The translations under genes and the position numbers were made by a program. Below, in pieces: positions 33,157-42,255 of a DNA stretch of 64,000 bases. The DNA lies in NCBI GenBank assembly GCA_964475835.1, contig CAYYYL010000003.1, positions 62,001 through 126,000 on the forward strand, in the 5' to 3' direction. The stretch's first letter is position 1. Each line of letters opens with the position of its first letter. The DNA is from JABDCI01 sp964475835. GTDB lineage: Bacteria > Verrucomicrobiota > Verrucomicrobiia > JABWAM01. The notes under the pieces are model-generated. The model ran no database searches. It worked only from the letters and a program-made list of their open reading frames with translations, and was not told the DNA's origin.

Positions 33157-34200
33157 TTAGGAATGTTTTTTGATTTCGTCGGGAGAAAGGGATCGAAGTT
33201 GAAATTCCTTGCCGCTGTCCAGTTTTCTGACTACCACCTCAGCCTTCTGAGCGTCAAGTTTTTTGATACTAATTACCTGATATTGTGCATCCTCGAGCGT
33301 GAAGATGGAGTTCATTCCCACTTCGAAATATCGATCTTCAAGGACGAAATAAACTTTGGCGAAGAGATCGTTAAGGATCGCCTGCCCGCCTTTAATGAGA
33401 ACCACCGGTTGATCGGACCCACGGCGCAGAGTCAGCTCCGAGACATCAAACTTGGTTTTGAGCGGTCGGCCATCCGGTCCGCGAATGGTGGGATCAACCT
33501 TGTCGTTGTACTTTTCAGCGTATTGAACCACGCGAAAACCGGGAGACTCGGGATCTGCGATCACTTCATCCATTTTGACGTAGTAGTTCACCTTGCCGTC
33601 GCGACGAAGAACCGAAAACTTCATCCCTGTGGAGCTTTCAGCAACTCCATTAAAAATAAAGGGGAATGGCTTTTGAATGAGTTGGGCCGTGCGAAGCTTG
33701 AAAACCGCATCAGGCTTGCTGGCTGCATTTTTGGGATCAGTCCCGCTGTCGTATTCCTCCCGTACCGTGAAGCCGTCGCCATCGGGGTCCGTATTGGCCA
33801 CGGGAACCGTGGTTGGAAGCGAATGTTTTTGCAACCATACGATGGGAAGCCGTTCCGGGGTCTGCGTCCCCACATCCGGATTCCAAACCTGGGGAAACGG
33901 GTCGTTTGGATCCGTTTGCTTCATCAACGGGGCAATAAAAACCCGGTGTTGATTGGTGGTCCATTGAAGCGGGTTTTGGATGGCCGTTTCGATCGCTTCC
34001 AAGGTCTTGAAATCTCCTCCTTTGGGATCCGCCCCCTTGGGGCGTGCCTCGTCCTGTTGCTTGATCTCCGTCTGAAGATTGTTGACCTTCAAAATAAGAA
34101 CAACCGCAAAGCCAATGAGCACGATGGCCCCGGCAATGGCGACAATCCACTCGTAGTAGTGGATGCACAGTTGAAGAAAAGCTTTGAGCTTATCGCGCAT
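33157..34200 (-). CDS. Amuc_1099-type pilus-like system protein
   Basis: A 347-residue single-pass inner-membrane protein: a short cytoplasmic N-terminus, a TM at about 15-38 (WIVAIAGAIVLIGFAVVLIL), then a periplasmic part with a Ca-type segment NTDPDGDGFTVREEYDSGTDP (EF-hand/thrombospondin-3-like, about 145-165) and a beta-rich C-terminus with AQYQVISIKKLD. I start it at the ATG at 34200, preceded by AGGAG at good spacing; the longer in-frame start at 34266 would run 77 bp into the upstream gene. It overlaps that gene by 11 bp. The family is known only from the Amuc_1098-1102-type operon; function unknown, probably part of the periplasmic alignment platform (PilP/GspC-like position). Confidence 0.82.
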   Translation of the reverse strand: MRDKLKAFLQLCIHYYEWIVAIAGAIVLIGFAVVLILKVNNLQTEIKQQDEARPKGADPKGGDFKTLEAIETAIQNPLQWTTNQHRVFIAPLMKQTDPNDPFPQVWNPDVGTQTPERLPIVWLQKHSLPTTVPVANTDPDGDGFTVREEYDSGTDPKNAASKPDAVFKLRTAQLIQKPFPFIFNGVAESSTGMKFSVLRRDGKVNYYVKMDEVIADPESPGFRVVQYAEKYNDKVDPTIRGPDGRPLKTKFDVSELTLRRGSDQPVVLIKGGQAILNDLFAKVYFVLEDRYFEVGMNSIFTLEDAQYQVISIKKLDAQKAEVVVRKLDSGKEFQLRSLSPDEIKKHS

Positions 34201-35170
34201 TCGGTGCTCCTGGCTTGGGTGCACTTTTGGCCGTGCTTTTATCCGGAGGAAAATCCAACCACTCAACTCTCATCCCCACCTTGATCCGCTCCATTCCCAT
34301 GACAAAAGGCAGTTGGAAGGGGTCCGCCCATTTGTTCGTTTCGGTTGCCGTGGCGGTTTTCACGCCGCCTGCGGGAGCCGAAGCCTGAAGGATGGGTTCT
34401 TTTTTTTCGTTCTCCACAATCAACAACCTCGGAAGATAGACATATTTCGAAACGGCAAGTGAATTGAGAAAAGCTCTCAGGGAATCGGTGTCACACCAAA
34501 ATTCCAGCTCAAAAGGCATCACATTGTAAACATGGGCCGGGGACTCCCCAATCTCCATTTTTCCCCCCATCGAGACCACCGGCTCCCAGGGGGCCGCTGG
34601 GGGGGGTGGCGCCTTGGGATCAGGCTTGGGGATATCCTCAAACACCACGCGACGAACGCTCACCAATTCGGAAACCCTCGCTTTCGCGAGCAATTGGATC
34701 AAGTCGTCCACAATCTCCAACTGTGTTAGAATGCGCACCGTATCGGGATCCTTGGGGGGAAGCTTATCGTAACGTTCAAACCCGAATTGAAACTTATCCG
34801 GATGCTTCACTTGATTTTCGTCGAGAATCTGACTCATCCGTCGCCAGGACACCACCAGTTGTTCCTTCACTTCAGAGCCCGACTTTTGAGAAAACGTCAA
34901 ATGGCTCCGCCCCAGATTTTCAATGAGGGACGCGATCTTTTTTTTCTCTTCATCCGCATTCTTCTTCACACGATCCACATTTTCCTTCGATGGAAAGGAA
35001 GGTTTGCGACGCCAGAGATCCTCGCGCTGTCGCATCTTGTCATCGAGACTCGCCTTGACCGTCTTTCGCTCATCAATCTTACGATTCAAGAGAAAAAAAC
35101 TGGGCAGAAGAAGCACCAGGAAAATTCCAAGAAGAACGAAGATGGGTAGATATTTCTTTAAAATTTCCAT
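34190..35170 (-). CDS. Amuc_1100-type pilus-like membrane protein
   Basis: A 326-residue protein with one N-terminal TM (LPIFVLLGIFLVLLLPSFFL, about 8-27), a charged coiled-coil (about 30-110), and a C-terminal alpha/beta part with a Pro-rich loop (KAPPPPAAPWEP). The topology is that of PilO/GspM-like proteins, and the context fits the Akkermansia Amuc_1100 family, whose founding member is a surface-exposed TLR2-activating protein. Whether this homologue reaches the outer surface cannot be judged. It lies between the PilM gene (12 bp upstream) and the Amuc_1099-like gene (11-bp overlap), so it is co-translated. Confidence 0.85.
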   Translation of the reverse strand: MEILKKYLPIFVLLGIFLVLLLPSFFLLNRKIDERKTVKASLDDKMRQREDLWRRKPSFPSKENVDRVKKNADEEKKKIASLIENLGRSHLTFSQKSGSEVKEQLVVSWRRMSQILDENQVKHPDKFQFGFERYDKLPPKDPDTVRILTQLEIVDDLIQLLAKARVSELVSVRRVVFEDIPKPDPKAPPPPAAPWEPVVSMGGKMEIGESPAHVYNVMPFELEFWCDTDSLRAFLNSLAVSKYVYLPRLLIVENEKKEPILQASAPAGGVKTATATETNKWADPFQLPFVMGMERIKVGMRVEWLDFPPDKSTAKSAPKPGAPNAR

Positions 35171-35182
35171 GTCAACGAGGCA

Positions 35183-36955
35183 TCAATAGGGAATGGGGGT
35201 CTTGAGGGTGGCTTTCAGGACATAAGCAAAGCTCCAGTCTTCCTCCTCTGGGGTACCGGTCTCCACAATCTGGACGGAACTGAAATAAGGGGATTCCAAA
35301 AGCTGCTTCTCAAAATCGTTGATCAATTGATAGGGCTTGTCGGATTCCCGGTTGTTGATGCACAACCCGCGAATCTCAAATTCCGTGATTCCCTTGAATT
35401 CCGTTTTCGCCGCCGGAACCGCCTCGGGAGGGGGGGCTCCTCGCTGCCGTCTTCCCGGGGCACTTGCAGGAGATGATCCGACACCCCCTGTAATCGGAAT
35501 GGGCTTTCCATTGCTCTGGGGAATGAGTTGGGTGATCCAGACCAAGGGGGGCACCCGGTGATTGATGTCATTGAAAAATTCGATCCAGAAATACCGAAGA
35601 CGGACCACGCCCTGGAGCTGTTCGGTATCACGCGAAGTGCTCGTCGCCAGGGCTTCCGCATTTTCCAACTGACTCTTGATGACAGACAGCTGTTGAACCT
35701 CGGAAGTCACCTCATTCAAATGCTTCGAAAGAAGCTGGGTGATTTTCCAATAGTAAAGATACCAGCACCACACCATCACTAGAACCCCCGCAAGTACGGC
35801 TCCGAAAAACGGCATTTTTTTCAGCAACTGCCGACGGCGTTGAATCGAAGGGGGCACGAGATTGATCTCGATCGGACACTCGGTCGCCATGCGAAGGCCC
35901 AGACCGATCACCTCCCCCATGGAGTGAGCCACTTCTTCGAGCTTTTGACGAAAAGCCTCCTTCTGAGCCGCGTCCTGAGGGAATTCAACCGCCACATTTT
36001 GGAAGGGATGGAGATATTCGATCTCGAGCTCCATCTTCTCCTTGAAGAAAAAGTCCGTGTAGGAGGTGATCGAGGCCCCACCCGACAAAAGGAGTTTGGT
36101 GGGCGCTGTGCCCCCCTGCTGTTGTCGGAAGAAATTGATGGACCGGGCAATTTCAGCATGAAGGCGCGTCATCACATTGCGAATCAACTTGCTCAACTTC
36201 GCGGCGGACTCCAGCTCCGGTTCTTCATACGCCCCGCCCAGTCCGCAAAACCCCTGACGGACCTTCAATGAATCCGCTTCAGCAAACGGGATCTCGAATT
36301 CCTGAATGATGCTCTGAGTGATCGAATTTCCTGCAATGGGAATGCTGCGGGTGAAGATCTTGTTCGGTTGGATGAAAATCAAATTGGTCGTACGGGCCCC
36401 GATATCCACCACCAGGGTGCACCCCTTGTTCATTTCATAATTGTAGAGTGCGGCATTGTAGAGCGCGAGCGGGGCCACATCCACGATCTCGACCTGTAGT
36501 CCGGCCTCCTCACATGCCTGACTGATCCCCTCAATGATCTCACTTTTGATCGCAACGAGAATCACCTCCATCTCGGTCTGGTCCTTCTTCCCCAGGACCT
36601 GGAAGGTCCAGACCAGTTCCTCGATCGGGAAAGGAACATTCTGCGCCGCCTCCACACGGACCATCTGCCGGATCTTGTCCTCTTCCGCGGCAGGCAGCTT
36701 CATGAAGCGCGTAAGCACCGCCTGGCCTGATACCGAGATCGCCGCCCTGCGGGTTCGAAAATTCGCCCCGGCAAGAAGCTTCTTCAACCCCTCCGCGATC
36801 GCCGCGTTCCGGTTTTCGTCCGAAGACGGATTCACGTCGAGCGTCTGATGCGCAAAATTGACGAGGGTCAGATTTCCATTTCCCGTGGAGGTGAATTCGC
36901 CCGCCTTGATGGTGCTCGCACCGATATCAATACCGAGGAAGCGCTGCACACTCAT
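35183..36955 (-). CDS. pilM: PilM-like actin-fold ATPase fused to a PilN-like domain
   Basis: A 590-residue protein (Amuc_1101 type). Residues 1-355 are the PilM actin-like ATPase: FLGIDIGASTIKAGEF (phosphate 1), VDIGARTTNLIF (phosphate 2) and LLSGGASITSY (adenosine). A TM follows at about 374-395, then a periplasmic coiled coil and PilN-like domain (about 400-590, with YFWIEFFNDINHRVPPLVWITQL). In most type IV pilus systems PilM (cytoplasmic) and PilN (inner membrane) are separate; here one chain spans both. It would link the cytoplasmic motor side to the periplasmic Amuc_1100-like protein. No pilB, pilT or pilC lies in the window. Confidence 0.9.
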   Translation of the reverse strand: MSVQRFLGIDIGASTIKAGEFTSTGNGNLTLVNFAHQTLDVNPSSDENRNAAIAEGLKKLLAGANFRTRRAAISVSGQAVLTRFMKLPAAEEDKIRQMVRVEAAQNVPFPIEELVWTFQVLGKKDQTEMEVILVAIKSEIIEGISQACEEAGLQVEIVDVAPLALYNAALYNYEMNKGCTLVVDIGARTTNLIFIQPNKIFTRSIPIAGNSITQSIIQEFEIPFAEADSLKVRQGFCGLGGAYEEPELESAAKLSKLIRNVMTRLHAEIARSINFFRQQQGGTAPTKLLLSGGASITSYTDFFFKEKMELEIEYLHPFQNVAVEFPQDAAQKEAFRQKLEEVAHSMGEVIGLGLRMATECPIEINLVPPSIQRRRQLLKKMPFFGAVLAGVLVMVWCWYLYYWKITQLLSKHLNEVTSEVQQLSVIKSQLENAEALATSTSRDTEQLQGVVRLRYFWIEFFNDINHRVPPLVWITQLIPQSNGKPIPITGGVGSSPASAPGRRQRGAPPPEAVPAAKTEFKGITEFEIRGLCINNRESDKPYQLINDFEKQLLESPYFSSVQIVETGTPEEEDWSFAYVLKATLKTPIPY

Positions 36956-36988
36956 AGTTCTGGAATCCGATCGGGATACATGAATCCT

Positions 36989-37618
36989 TTACAAGGAGGA
37001 GGAGGATGCCTGTTTAACCTGTTCGTAGTGGTCCACGTAGGCTGGAAACCACGGAGACTGGAGGAAGTTGAGCAACAATCCAGGTCGCGGCTGCTTCTTT
37101 TCCCAGAATCGACCATGCTCCTCACTTTTCATCCACTTGGTCTCCTGGAGCACTCCCTTGTAGTAAACCTGGACCACCACATCCTGAATGAATTTGTCCA
37201 CCCCCGTAGGTTCATATTTCTTGACCGTATTGGCATCGAGAAAAACCGGCACCAGGGCATGGCGGGCACTTCCCACATTTCGGGGAACATTGGAAACCGT
37301 CACGGATGCGGATAATACATCGTAACCGTCCTCGGGAGCATTCTTCACGGTGCTTCCATAAAAGGCGGCCACAAAAAATTTAACGGTGATCTCATCTGCC
37401 CACTCAGGTGCCACCTGCAGATCCGCCTCGACGACAAGCCATCGTTTGCTCGGATCCACCGTGGGGAGGGCCCCCTGAAGAGAATACCGGGGAGCCGGAG
37501 TCAACGTGGCGTCAATCTTCTTCACTTTCACATCCGCGTCATTCCCATGGTCATTTTGCGCGACGACGGCGTTTAGAAAAAGCCCAAGACAGAAGAGTAC
37601 CAGCATAGTGTGCTTCAC
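36989..37618 (-). CDS. Amuc_1102-type secreted pilus-like protein
   Basis: A 209-residue protein with a signal peptide (about 1-20, cut near VVAQ) and a beta-rich mature part ending in aromatic-rich sequence (LLNFLQSPWFPAYVDHYEQV). It opens the operon; GTG start at 37618 with a strong AAGGAGG 7 bp upstream, one of the best ribosome sites in the window. The first position matches Akkermansia Amuc_1102, whose structure has an Ig-like/OB-like fold, but the role is not established. A promoter lies about 80 bp upstream. Confidence 0.8.
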   Translation of the reverse strand: MKHTMLVLFCLGLFLNAVVAQNDHGNDADVKVKKIDATLTPAPRYSLQGALPTVDPSKRWLVVEADLQVAPEWADEITVKFFVAAFYGSTVKNAPEDGYDVLSASVTVSNVPRNVGSARHALVPVFLDANTVKKYEPTGVDKFIQDVVVQVYYKGVLQETKWMKSEEHGRFWEKKQPRPGLLLNFLQSPWFPAYVDHYEQVKQASSSSL

Positions 37619-37697
37619 GCCAAACCTCCTTGTGGGATTGTCAAAGTGAAACCATCGCGTTTTGCGAATTCCAATTTAACAACCTGATCCTGAAGCG

Positions 37698-37727
37698 GAT
37701 ATAAACGTCCACAAGCCGCGTTGACAA
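37698..37727 (-). promoter_or_regulatory. Promoter of the pilus-like operon
   Basis: On the minus strand TTGTCA (37722-37727) and TATATC (37698-37703) are 18 bp apart, giving a leader of about 75 nt before the Amuc_1102-like GTG. The 194-bp gap to the upstream metallopeptidase gene holds nothing else recognisable. Confidence 0.5.
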
Positions 37728-37812
37728 GAGAATTATCCTCCCTGCGTCGAAAAAATAAGCGGGGCGAATAAAATCACAAGTGAGCGGGCTTCCAGAATCA
37801 AATCCCGAACGC

Positions 37813-39195
37813 TTAGGGCAGTTTTGTTTTCGAAAAATATTGGAGCAAGGCATCGAGAATTTCGCCATTAGGCACATCCACCAACACCACAGTACGGCCA
37901 AACAGGGTGATATTCTGTTTCTGCGAATTGACGGTGAAAAACACCGAGTCCGTTGAAACAGAGGCGCCCGCCCCCCCTGCATTGGCCAACTTGTAGCGCT
38001 GGTGAAACAATTCGTCCAGGGCGTTGAAAAACTCCCGCGCATCCCGGGGAGTGTCCCACACGGTTTCCCACACGAGCACCCAGCGATCAGCTCCCGTATC
38101 ATAAACTACATAGCGATCCCCACCCCATCCTTCCGCCGCTTTTTCCGTCTTATCCGCTCCCAGAACTTCGCACAGGAGGGAACGCACCCCCAACTCCCCC
38201 ACAACATTCTCCTGAAGCTTTTTCCATCCTCCCTGCACCTTAAAGTGAAACTCCACGGGATAGGGGCGATCCCTTGGTGTTTGGCAATATTTCTCTGGGT
38301 GGAGGATCTGCTCGGAGCTTTCGGGGGGACTCTGGAAGGCCTCGTCAATCGCGGCATTCCCACCCCGGGCGTGAAGCGCGGCGGCAAAATTCTGTCCCGC
38401 TTCATATGGAAAAAGAAGGGAATCGCGGATATACGCCGGCGCCGCCTGAATCTGCTCCATCGGCTGTATGAAGAGTTCATTCAAATCCCCAAGCCACTCC
38501 TGGGCATTGTAGTTCTGTCGCAAATACACCCCCATCTGATAAGTCGCATCCCCCTCCACCAGTGCGGAAGCGGCCAGGGCAAGGTCGTCATTATCCTTCG
38601 CGCGCAGGGGAAGCTTCAACAACCCGAACCGCTGGTCCTGCAGGGCATGAACCAGTTCATGCGCAAGAATCATGCGTTCCATGTTGTTGTTCAAATTGAA
38701 CTCCGGGAACGTATAAAGATCCTGGGTATCCTGATCGTAAAAAGCGGCGACCTGCTCGGTCAGAAGGCTCGTCACCGTTTTCATGAGATCCAGGTTGCGT
38801 GGAATCAACCCCATGCGCTGCAGCGCTGCTTCGTAGTTTTTGAACTCCTCCGCGGAATATTGAATCCCCAGCTTGGAAACAATGTAGGCCTTCAATTCAT
38901 CCCGGGAAATCTGTTTGTACGCCACGGGATGTTGAAACGGCAGTTCGCGGATTTCGCTGATCCCCTTCTCGATGGCCCTCGTCGTCACCGCCCTCTGTGC
39001 CACACGGGTTTCATGATCCATCTGCTCCTTCAATTCCCGATTGTGACGAACCGTTCCCAGGAGTTTGATCTGCACGCGAACATCCTCTTCACGAAGCTTC
39101 TCCAGATATGCCGCTCGACTCGCCACCCAATAAGCGATACACAGGAGCCCAACCCCCAGTGCCCAAACGAGCCAACGATTTGCGCGCTTTGACAT
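37813..39195 (-). CDS. Membrane-anchored putative zinc metallopeptidase
   Basis: A 460-residue protein: a TM/signal anchor at about 8-27 (LVWALGVGLLCIAYWVASRA), a helical region, then the zinc motif AHELVHALQDQ (about 184-194; HExxH), with downstream acidic candidates (ALVEGDATYQ, about 218-227) for the third ligand as in gluzincins. It probably cleaves peptides or acts as a chaperone-like peptidase in the periplasm; no specific family identified. The start ATG has AGAAGG 4 bp upstream, which lies inside the coding sequence of RNase R on the other strand; the two start codons overlap by 2 bp. It is separated from the pilus operon by a promoter, so it is probably independent. Confidence 0.8.
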   Translation of the reverse strand: MSKRANRWLVWALGVGLLCIAYWVASRAAYLEKLREEDVRVQIKLLGTVRHNRELKEQMDHETRVAQRAVTTRAIEKGISEIRELPFQHPVAYKQISRDELKAYIVSKLGIQYSAEEFKNYEAALQRMGLIPRNLDLMKTVTSLLTEQVAAFYDQDTQDLYTFPEFNLNNNMERMILAHELVHALQDQRFGLLKLPLRAKDNDDLALAASALVEGDATYQMGVYLRQNYNAQEWLGDLNELFIQPMEQIQAAPAYIRDSLLFPYEAGQNFAAALHARGGNAAIDEAFQSPPESSEQILHPEKYCQTPRDRPYPVEFHFKVQGGWKKLQENVVGELGVRSLLCEVLGADKTEKAAEGWGGDRYVVYDTGADRWVLVWETVWDTPRDAREFFNALDELFHQRYKLANAGGAGASVSTDSVFFTVNSQKQNITLFGRTVVLVDVPNGEILDALLQYFSKTKLP

Positions 39196-41419
39196 GAAGC
39201 CTTCTCTTAACAGTCTTAAGGAAAGAATCCAAAACCTTCTTTCCGCACCCGGTTATAAACCGATGCGAATCAGCGAGGTGATCAACGCCCTCAAGATCCC
39301 CCCTGCAGCCCGCAAAGACGTCACCCGCACCCTTGACCGACTTCTCCAGGAGGGCGTCATCGTGCGCATCCGCAAGGATCGCCTCGTCCTCCCCTCCGAA
39401 GCCGACCTCGTCACAGGTCGCATTGAAATGCATGAACGAGGATTCGGATTTGTCACTCCGGAAACCATCGGAAATCAAAAGCCCACCGAGGATATCTTCA
39501 TTCCCGCTGAGGATACCTGGGTCGCCATGAACAAGGACCGAGTCGTCGTCCGCATCCACCACCGCTTCGTGGAGGATCGTTCCCGAATGGGCAAGCACCT
39601 GAACAAGCCCTACAAACGCATTGGCCGTGTCATTCGCATCCTTGAACGCGCCCATCCCACCCTCACCGGCATCCTTCAACGCAGCCAGCACTTCCATTAC
39701 GTCGCCCCGGATGATCCACGCATTGGAAGGGATATTTACACAAACTTACGTAATAACCCACTCAAAGCCAAAGTGGGCGACCGGGTGGTGGTCAAACTTC
39801 ACGAATGGAACAACCGGCATATTAATCCGGAAGGAACCATTACCGAGGTTCTTGGAAGCTCGGATGATCCCAGCCTTGACGTTCTTGTCATTGTGCGAAA
39901 ATTCGGTTTTCGGGTTGATTTCCCCCAGGAAGTGTTGGATCAGGCGGAACGAATTGAGGAACGCGTTTCCGACGAGGAACGCGAGACACGCCTCGACCTG
40001 ACCGACGACCTGGTGATCACCATCGATCCGGACGACGCACGGGACTACGACGACGCGCTATCCCTGAAAAAACTTTCCGCAGACCGACTTCTGCTCGGCG
40101 TTCACATCGCCGATGTCAGCCACTATGTCCGCCACGGCACTCCGCTGGACGTTGAGGCCAGGGAGCGCGGCAATAGCATTTATCTCCCCGATCGGGTCAT
40201 CCCCATGCTCCCGCAGAAGCTCTCCAACGGCATCTGCTCGCTCAAGCAGGACGTGGAGCGCCTCACCTTCTCGGCTCTGTTTGAAATCAGTCCCGAAGGT
40301 CAGATCCACGCAGTGCGTTTTGCCGACACGATCATCCGGTCCGCAGCCCGCCTCACCTATCGACAGGCCCTGGCGGAGCTCGAACCCAAACCAGGTCAAC
40401 CCTCGGCCCAGCCCCCCGAGATTGCAGCTTTGCTCCGGCAGCTTTGGTCCCTTGCCTCCAGACTTCGTAAAAAGCGTTTTACCGAGGGATCGCTCGAACT
40501 CGATTTTCCCGAACTCAAGGTCTATTGCGACGAACGCGGTCTTGCCGACCGGATCGAAAAAACCGAGAACGATATCTCTCACCAACTGGTCGAGGAATTC
40601 ATGCTCCTGGCCAATGAAGCCGTCGCCGCCGAAACCCAGCGTCGCACCGCCCCCAGCCTCTATCGCATCCACGAGGATCCGGATCCCGAACGCCTGGATG
40701 AATACCGAGACCTTGCGGCTTCCATGGGATATCCCATGGGCGACCCCACCCTCCGCGGTGAAATCCAGCGCTTTTTAAAACGCCTCCACGGAAAACCCGA
40801 CGAATACATCCTCAAGCTCAATCTCCTCAAATCGTTGAAACGGGCGCAATATTCGACAAGTCCCATCGGACATTTCGGACTCGCCAAAGCCAATTACACC
40901 CATTTCACCAGCCCCATCCGGCGTTATGCAGACCTCATCGTGCACCGTGTGCTGCGTCGCATCCTGCAAAAGCGCAAACCGCAGGGCACAGGCTATCCCC
41001 CGTACGATGTGGCGGCTCTCGAGGTCATCGGACACCACTGCTCCACCACCGAGCGCGTCGCGGATGAGGCGGAAAAGGAAGCGGTGAAATTGAAGCTCAT
41101 CGAGTACTTCGAGCGCCAGCTCCACGAACACAAGCTCGACAGTTTCGAAGCACTCGTCACCGACGTGAGAAACTTCGGCCTCTTCGTCGAGCTCCCCGCC
41201 TTCATGCTCTCCGGACTCGTCCACGTCTCCACGCTTCACGACGATTTCTACCAATTTGACCCCACAGCCCAAAAACTGATGGGCAAAAAGTCCAAACGCG
41301 TCCTCCGCGCAGGAGACAAGGTGCGCGTCGAAGTCGATCGCGTCGACCGACTCAAAAAACAGGTCGATTTCCGATTATCCGAGGAAATCGAGCGCTCACC
41401 CCGAAAGAAATCGAAGTGA
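39194..41419 (+). CDS. rnr: Ribonuclease R
   Basis: A 741-residue 3'-5' exoribonuclease that degrades structured RNA. Domains: winged-helix RNA-binding N-terminus (about 1-70), cold-shock/OB domains (about 75-220), RNB catalytic domain with VITIDPDDARDYDDALSL (about 275-292; metal-binding Asp) and ADVSHYV, and a C-terminal S1 domain (EALVTDVRNFGLFVEL, about 650-665) with a short basic tail. The length is that of the RNase II/R family. The ATG at 39194 overlaps the divergent metallopeptidase ATG (39195-39193) and no ribosome site precedes it, so the start is tentative. Confidence 0.95.
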   Translation: MKPSLNSLKERIQNLLSAPGYKPMRISEVINALKIPPAARKDVTRTLDRLLQEGVIVRIRKDRLVLPSEADLVTGRIEMHERGFGFVTPETIGNQKPTEDIFIPAEDTWVAMNKDRVVVRIHHRFVEDRSRMGKHLNKPYKRIGRVIRILERAHPTLTGILQRSQHFHYVAPDDPRIGRDIYTNLRNNPLKAKVGDRVVVKLHEWNNRHINPEGTITEVLGSSDDPSLDVLVIVRKFGFRVDFPQEVLDQAERIEERVSDEERETRLDLTDDLVITIDPDDARDYDDALSLKKLSADRLLLGVHIADVSHYVRHGTPLDVEARERGNSIYLPDRVIPMLPQKLSNGICSLKQDVERLTFSALFEISPEGQIHAVRFADTIIRSAARLTYRQALAELEPKPGQPSAQPPEIAALLRQLWSLASRLRKKRFTEGSLELDFPELKVYCDERGLADRIEKTENDISHQLVEEFMLLANEAVAAETQRRTAPSLYRIHEDPDPERLDEYRDLAASMGYPMGDPTLRGEIQRFLKRLHGKPDEYILKLNLLKSLKRAQYSTSPIGHFGLAKANYTHFTSPIRRYADLIVHRVLRRILQKRKPQGTGYPPYDVAALEVIGHHCSTTERVADEAEKEAVKLKLIEYFERQLHEHKLDSFEALVTDVRNFGLFVELPAFMLSGLVHVSTLHDDFYQFDPTAQKLMGKKSKRVLRAGDKVRVEVDRVDRLKKQVDFRLSEEIERSPRKKSK

Positions 41420-41489
41420 TCAACCAGAAATGGGGAAGAAGGAAAAAATCCTCTATTTTTTCGTCGTTCGGGATGCTACTGATTCTTGA

Positions 41490-42239
41490 ATGAAACTTCT
41501 GATATTAGCTGCGGGCTACGCGACCCGCCTCTACCCCCTCACCCTGAACCAGCCGAAACCCCTTCTGCCCGTGGCCGGAAAGCCGATGGTCGATCATGTG
41601 ATCGATAAATTCGACCGCTGTCCCGAGATCGACGAAATATTTGTCGTCACGAACAACAAATTTTCCGGACACTTTGAGGATTGGGCGGCTCAAAAGGGCC
41701 CGCAACCCGGACGCAAGATCCGCATCTTCAACGATCGCACGACCTCCGACCAGGACAAACTCGGCGCTATCGGGGACATCCATTTCGTAATGGAACAAAC
41801 GAAGCTCGATGACGACCTCATCATTGTCGCGGGCGACAATCTCTTTGGTGGCGATTTAAGCGATTATGTACGCACCGCAAAAGCAAAGGGTGCCCTCATC
41901 GGCGTGTATGATGTCAAAAACCTCGAAGAGATCAAAAAGTACAACAACATCACACTCGATGAAACAGGTCGCGTGGTGGAATTCGAGGAAAAGCCCCGAC
42001 AACCGAAGAGCACCATCACTGCGATCGCGCTCTATCACTACCCGCGCAGCACCCTTTCCCTCATCCGTCAATACATCGCGGAAGGGAACAATCCGGATCA
42101 GCCGGGACGGCTCGTCCAATGGCTCTTTCCCCGCATCCCCGTCTACACGCACCTGATCAAGGGCCAATGGCTCGACATCGGGAGCAAGGAGACCTATGAG
42201 GAGGCGAATAAATTGTTTGCGAACTTGAAGGATTCGTGA
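41490..42239 (+). CDS. Sugar-1-phosphate nucleotidyltransferase
   Basis: A 249-residue enzyme that joins a nucleoside triphosphate and a sugar-1-phosphate to give an NDP-sugar. Signature ILAAGYATRLYPLTLNQPKPLLPVAGKPM (split over 5-33: nucleotide-binding G-x-RL and the substrate Lys), GDNLFGGDL (metal Asp) and EFEEKP. It is shorter than RmlA (about 290) and lacks the C-terminal left-handed helix, resembling RmlA-like/mannose-1-phosphate or UTP-type transferases. The base and sugar are not predictable. It probably feeds the exopolysaccharide route begun by the sugar transferase at 9.9 kb. Confidence 0.9.
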   Translation: MKLLILAAGYATRLYPLTLNQPKPLLPVAGKPMVDHVIDKFDRCPEIDEIFVVTNNKFSGHFEDWAAQKGPQPGRKIRIFNDRTTSDQDKLGAIGDIHFVMEQTKLDDDLIIVAGDNLFGGDLSDYVRTAKAKGALIGVYDVKNLEEIKKYNNITLDETGRVVEFEEKPRQPKSTITAIALYHYPRSTLSLIRQYIAEGNNPDQPGRLVQWLFPRIPVYTHLIKGQWLDIGSKETYEEANKLFANLKDS

Positions 42240-42255
42240 GATTTTTTCGCCCTTG

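Noticed and set aside
33163..34284. 373-residue plus-strand frame
   Set aside because: Mirror of the Amuc_1099-like gene; composition typical of an antisense frame.
38002..39192. 396-residue plus-strand frame
   Set aside because: Antisense to the HELVH metallopeptidase gene; no domain or signal.
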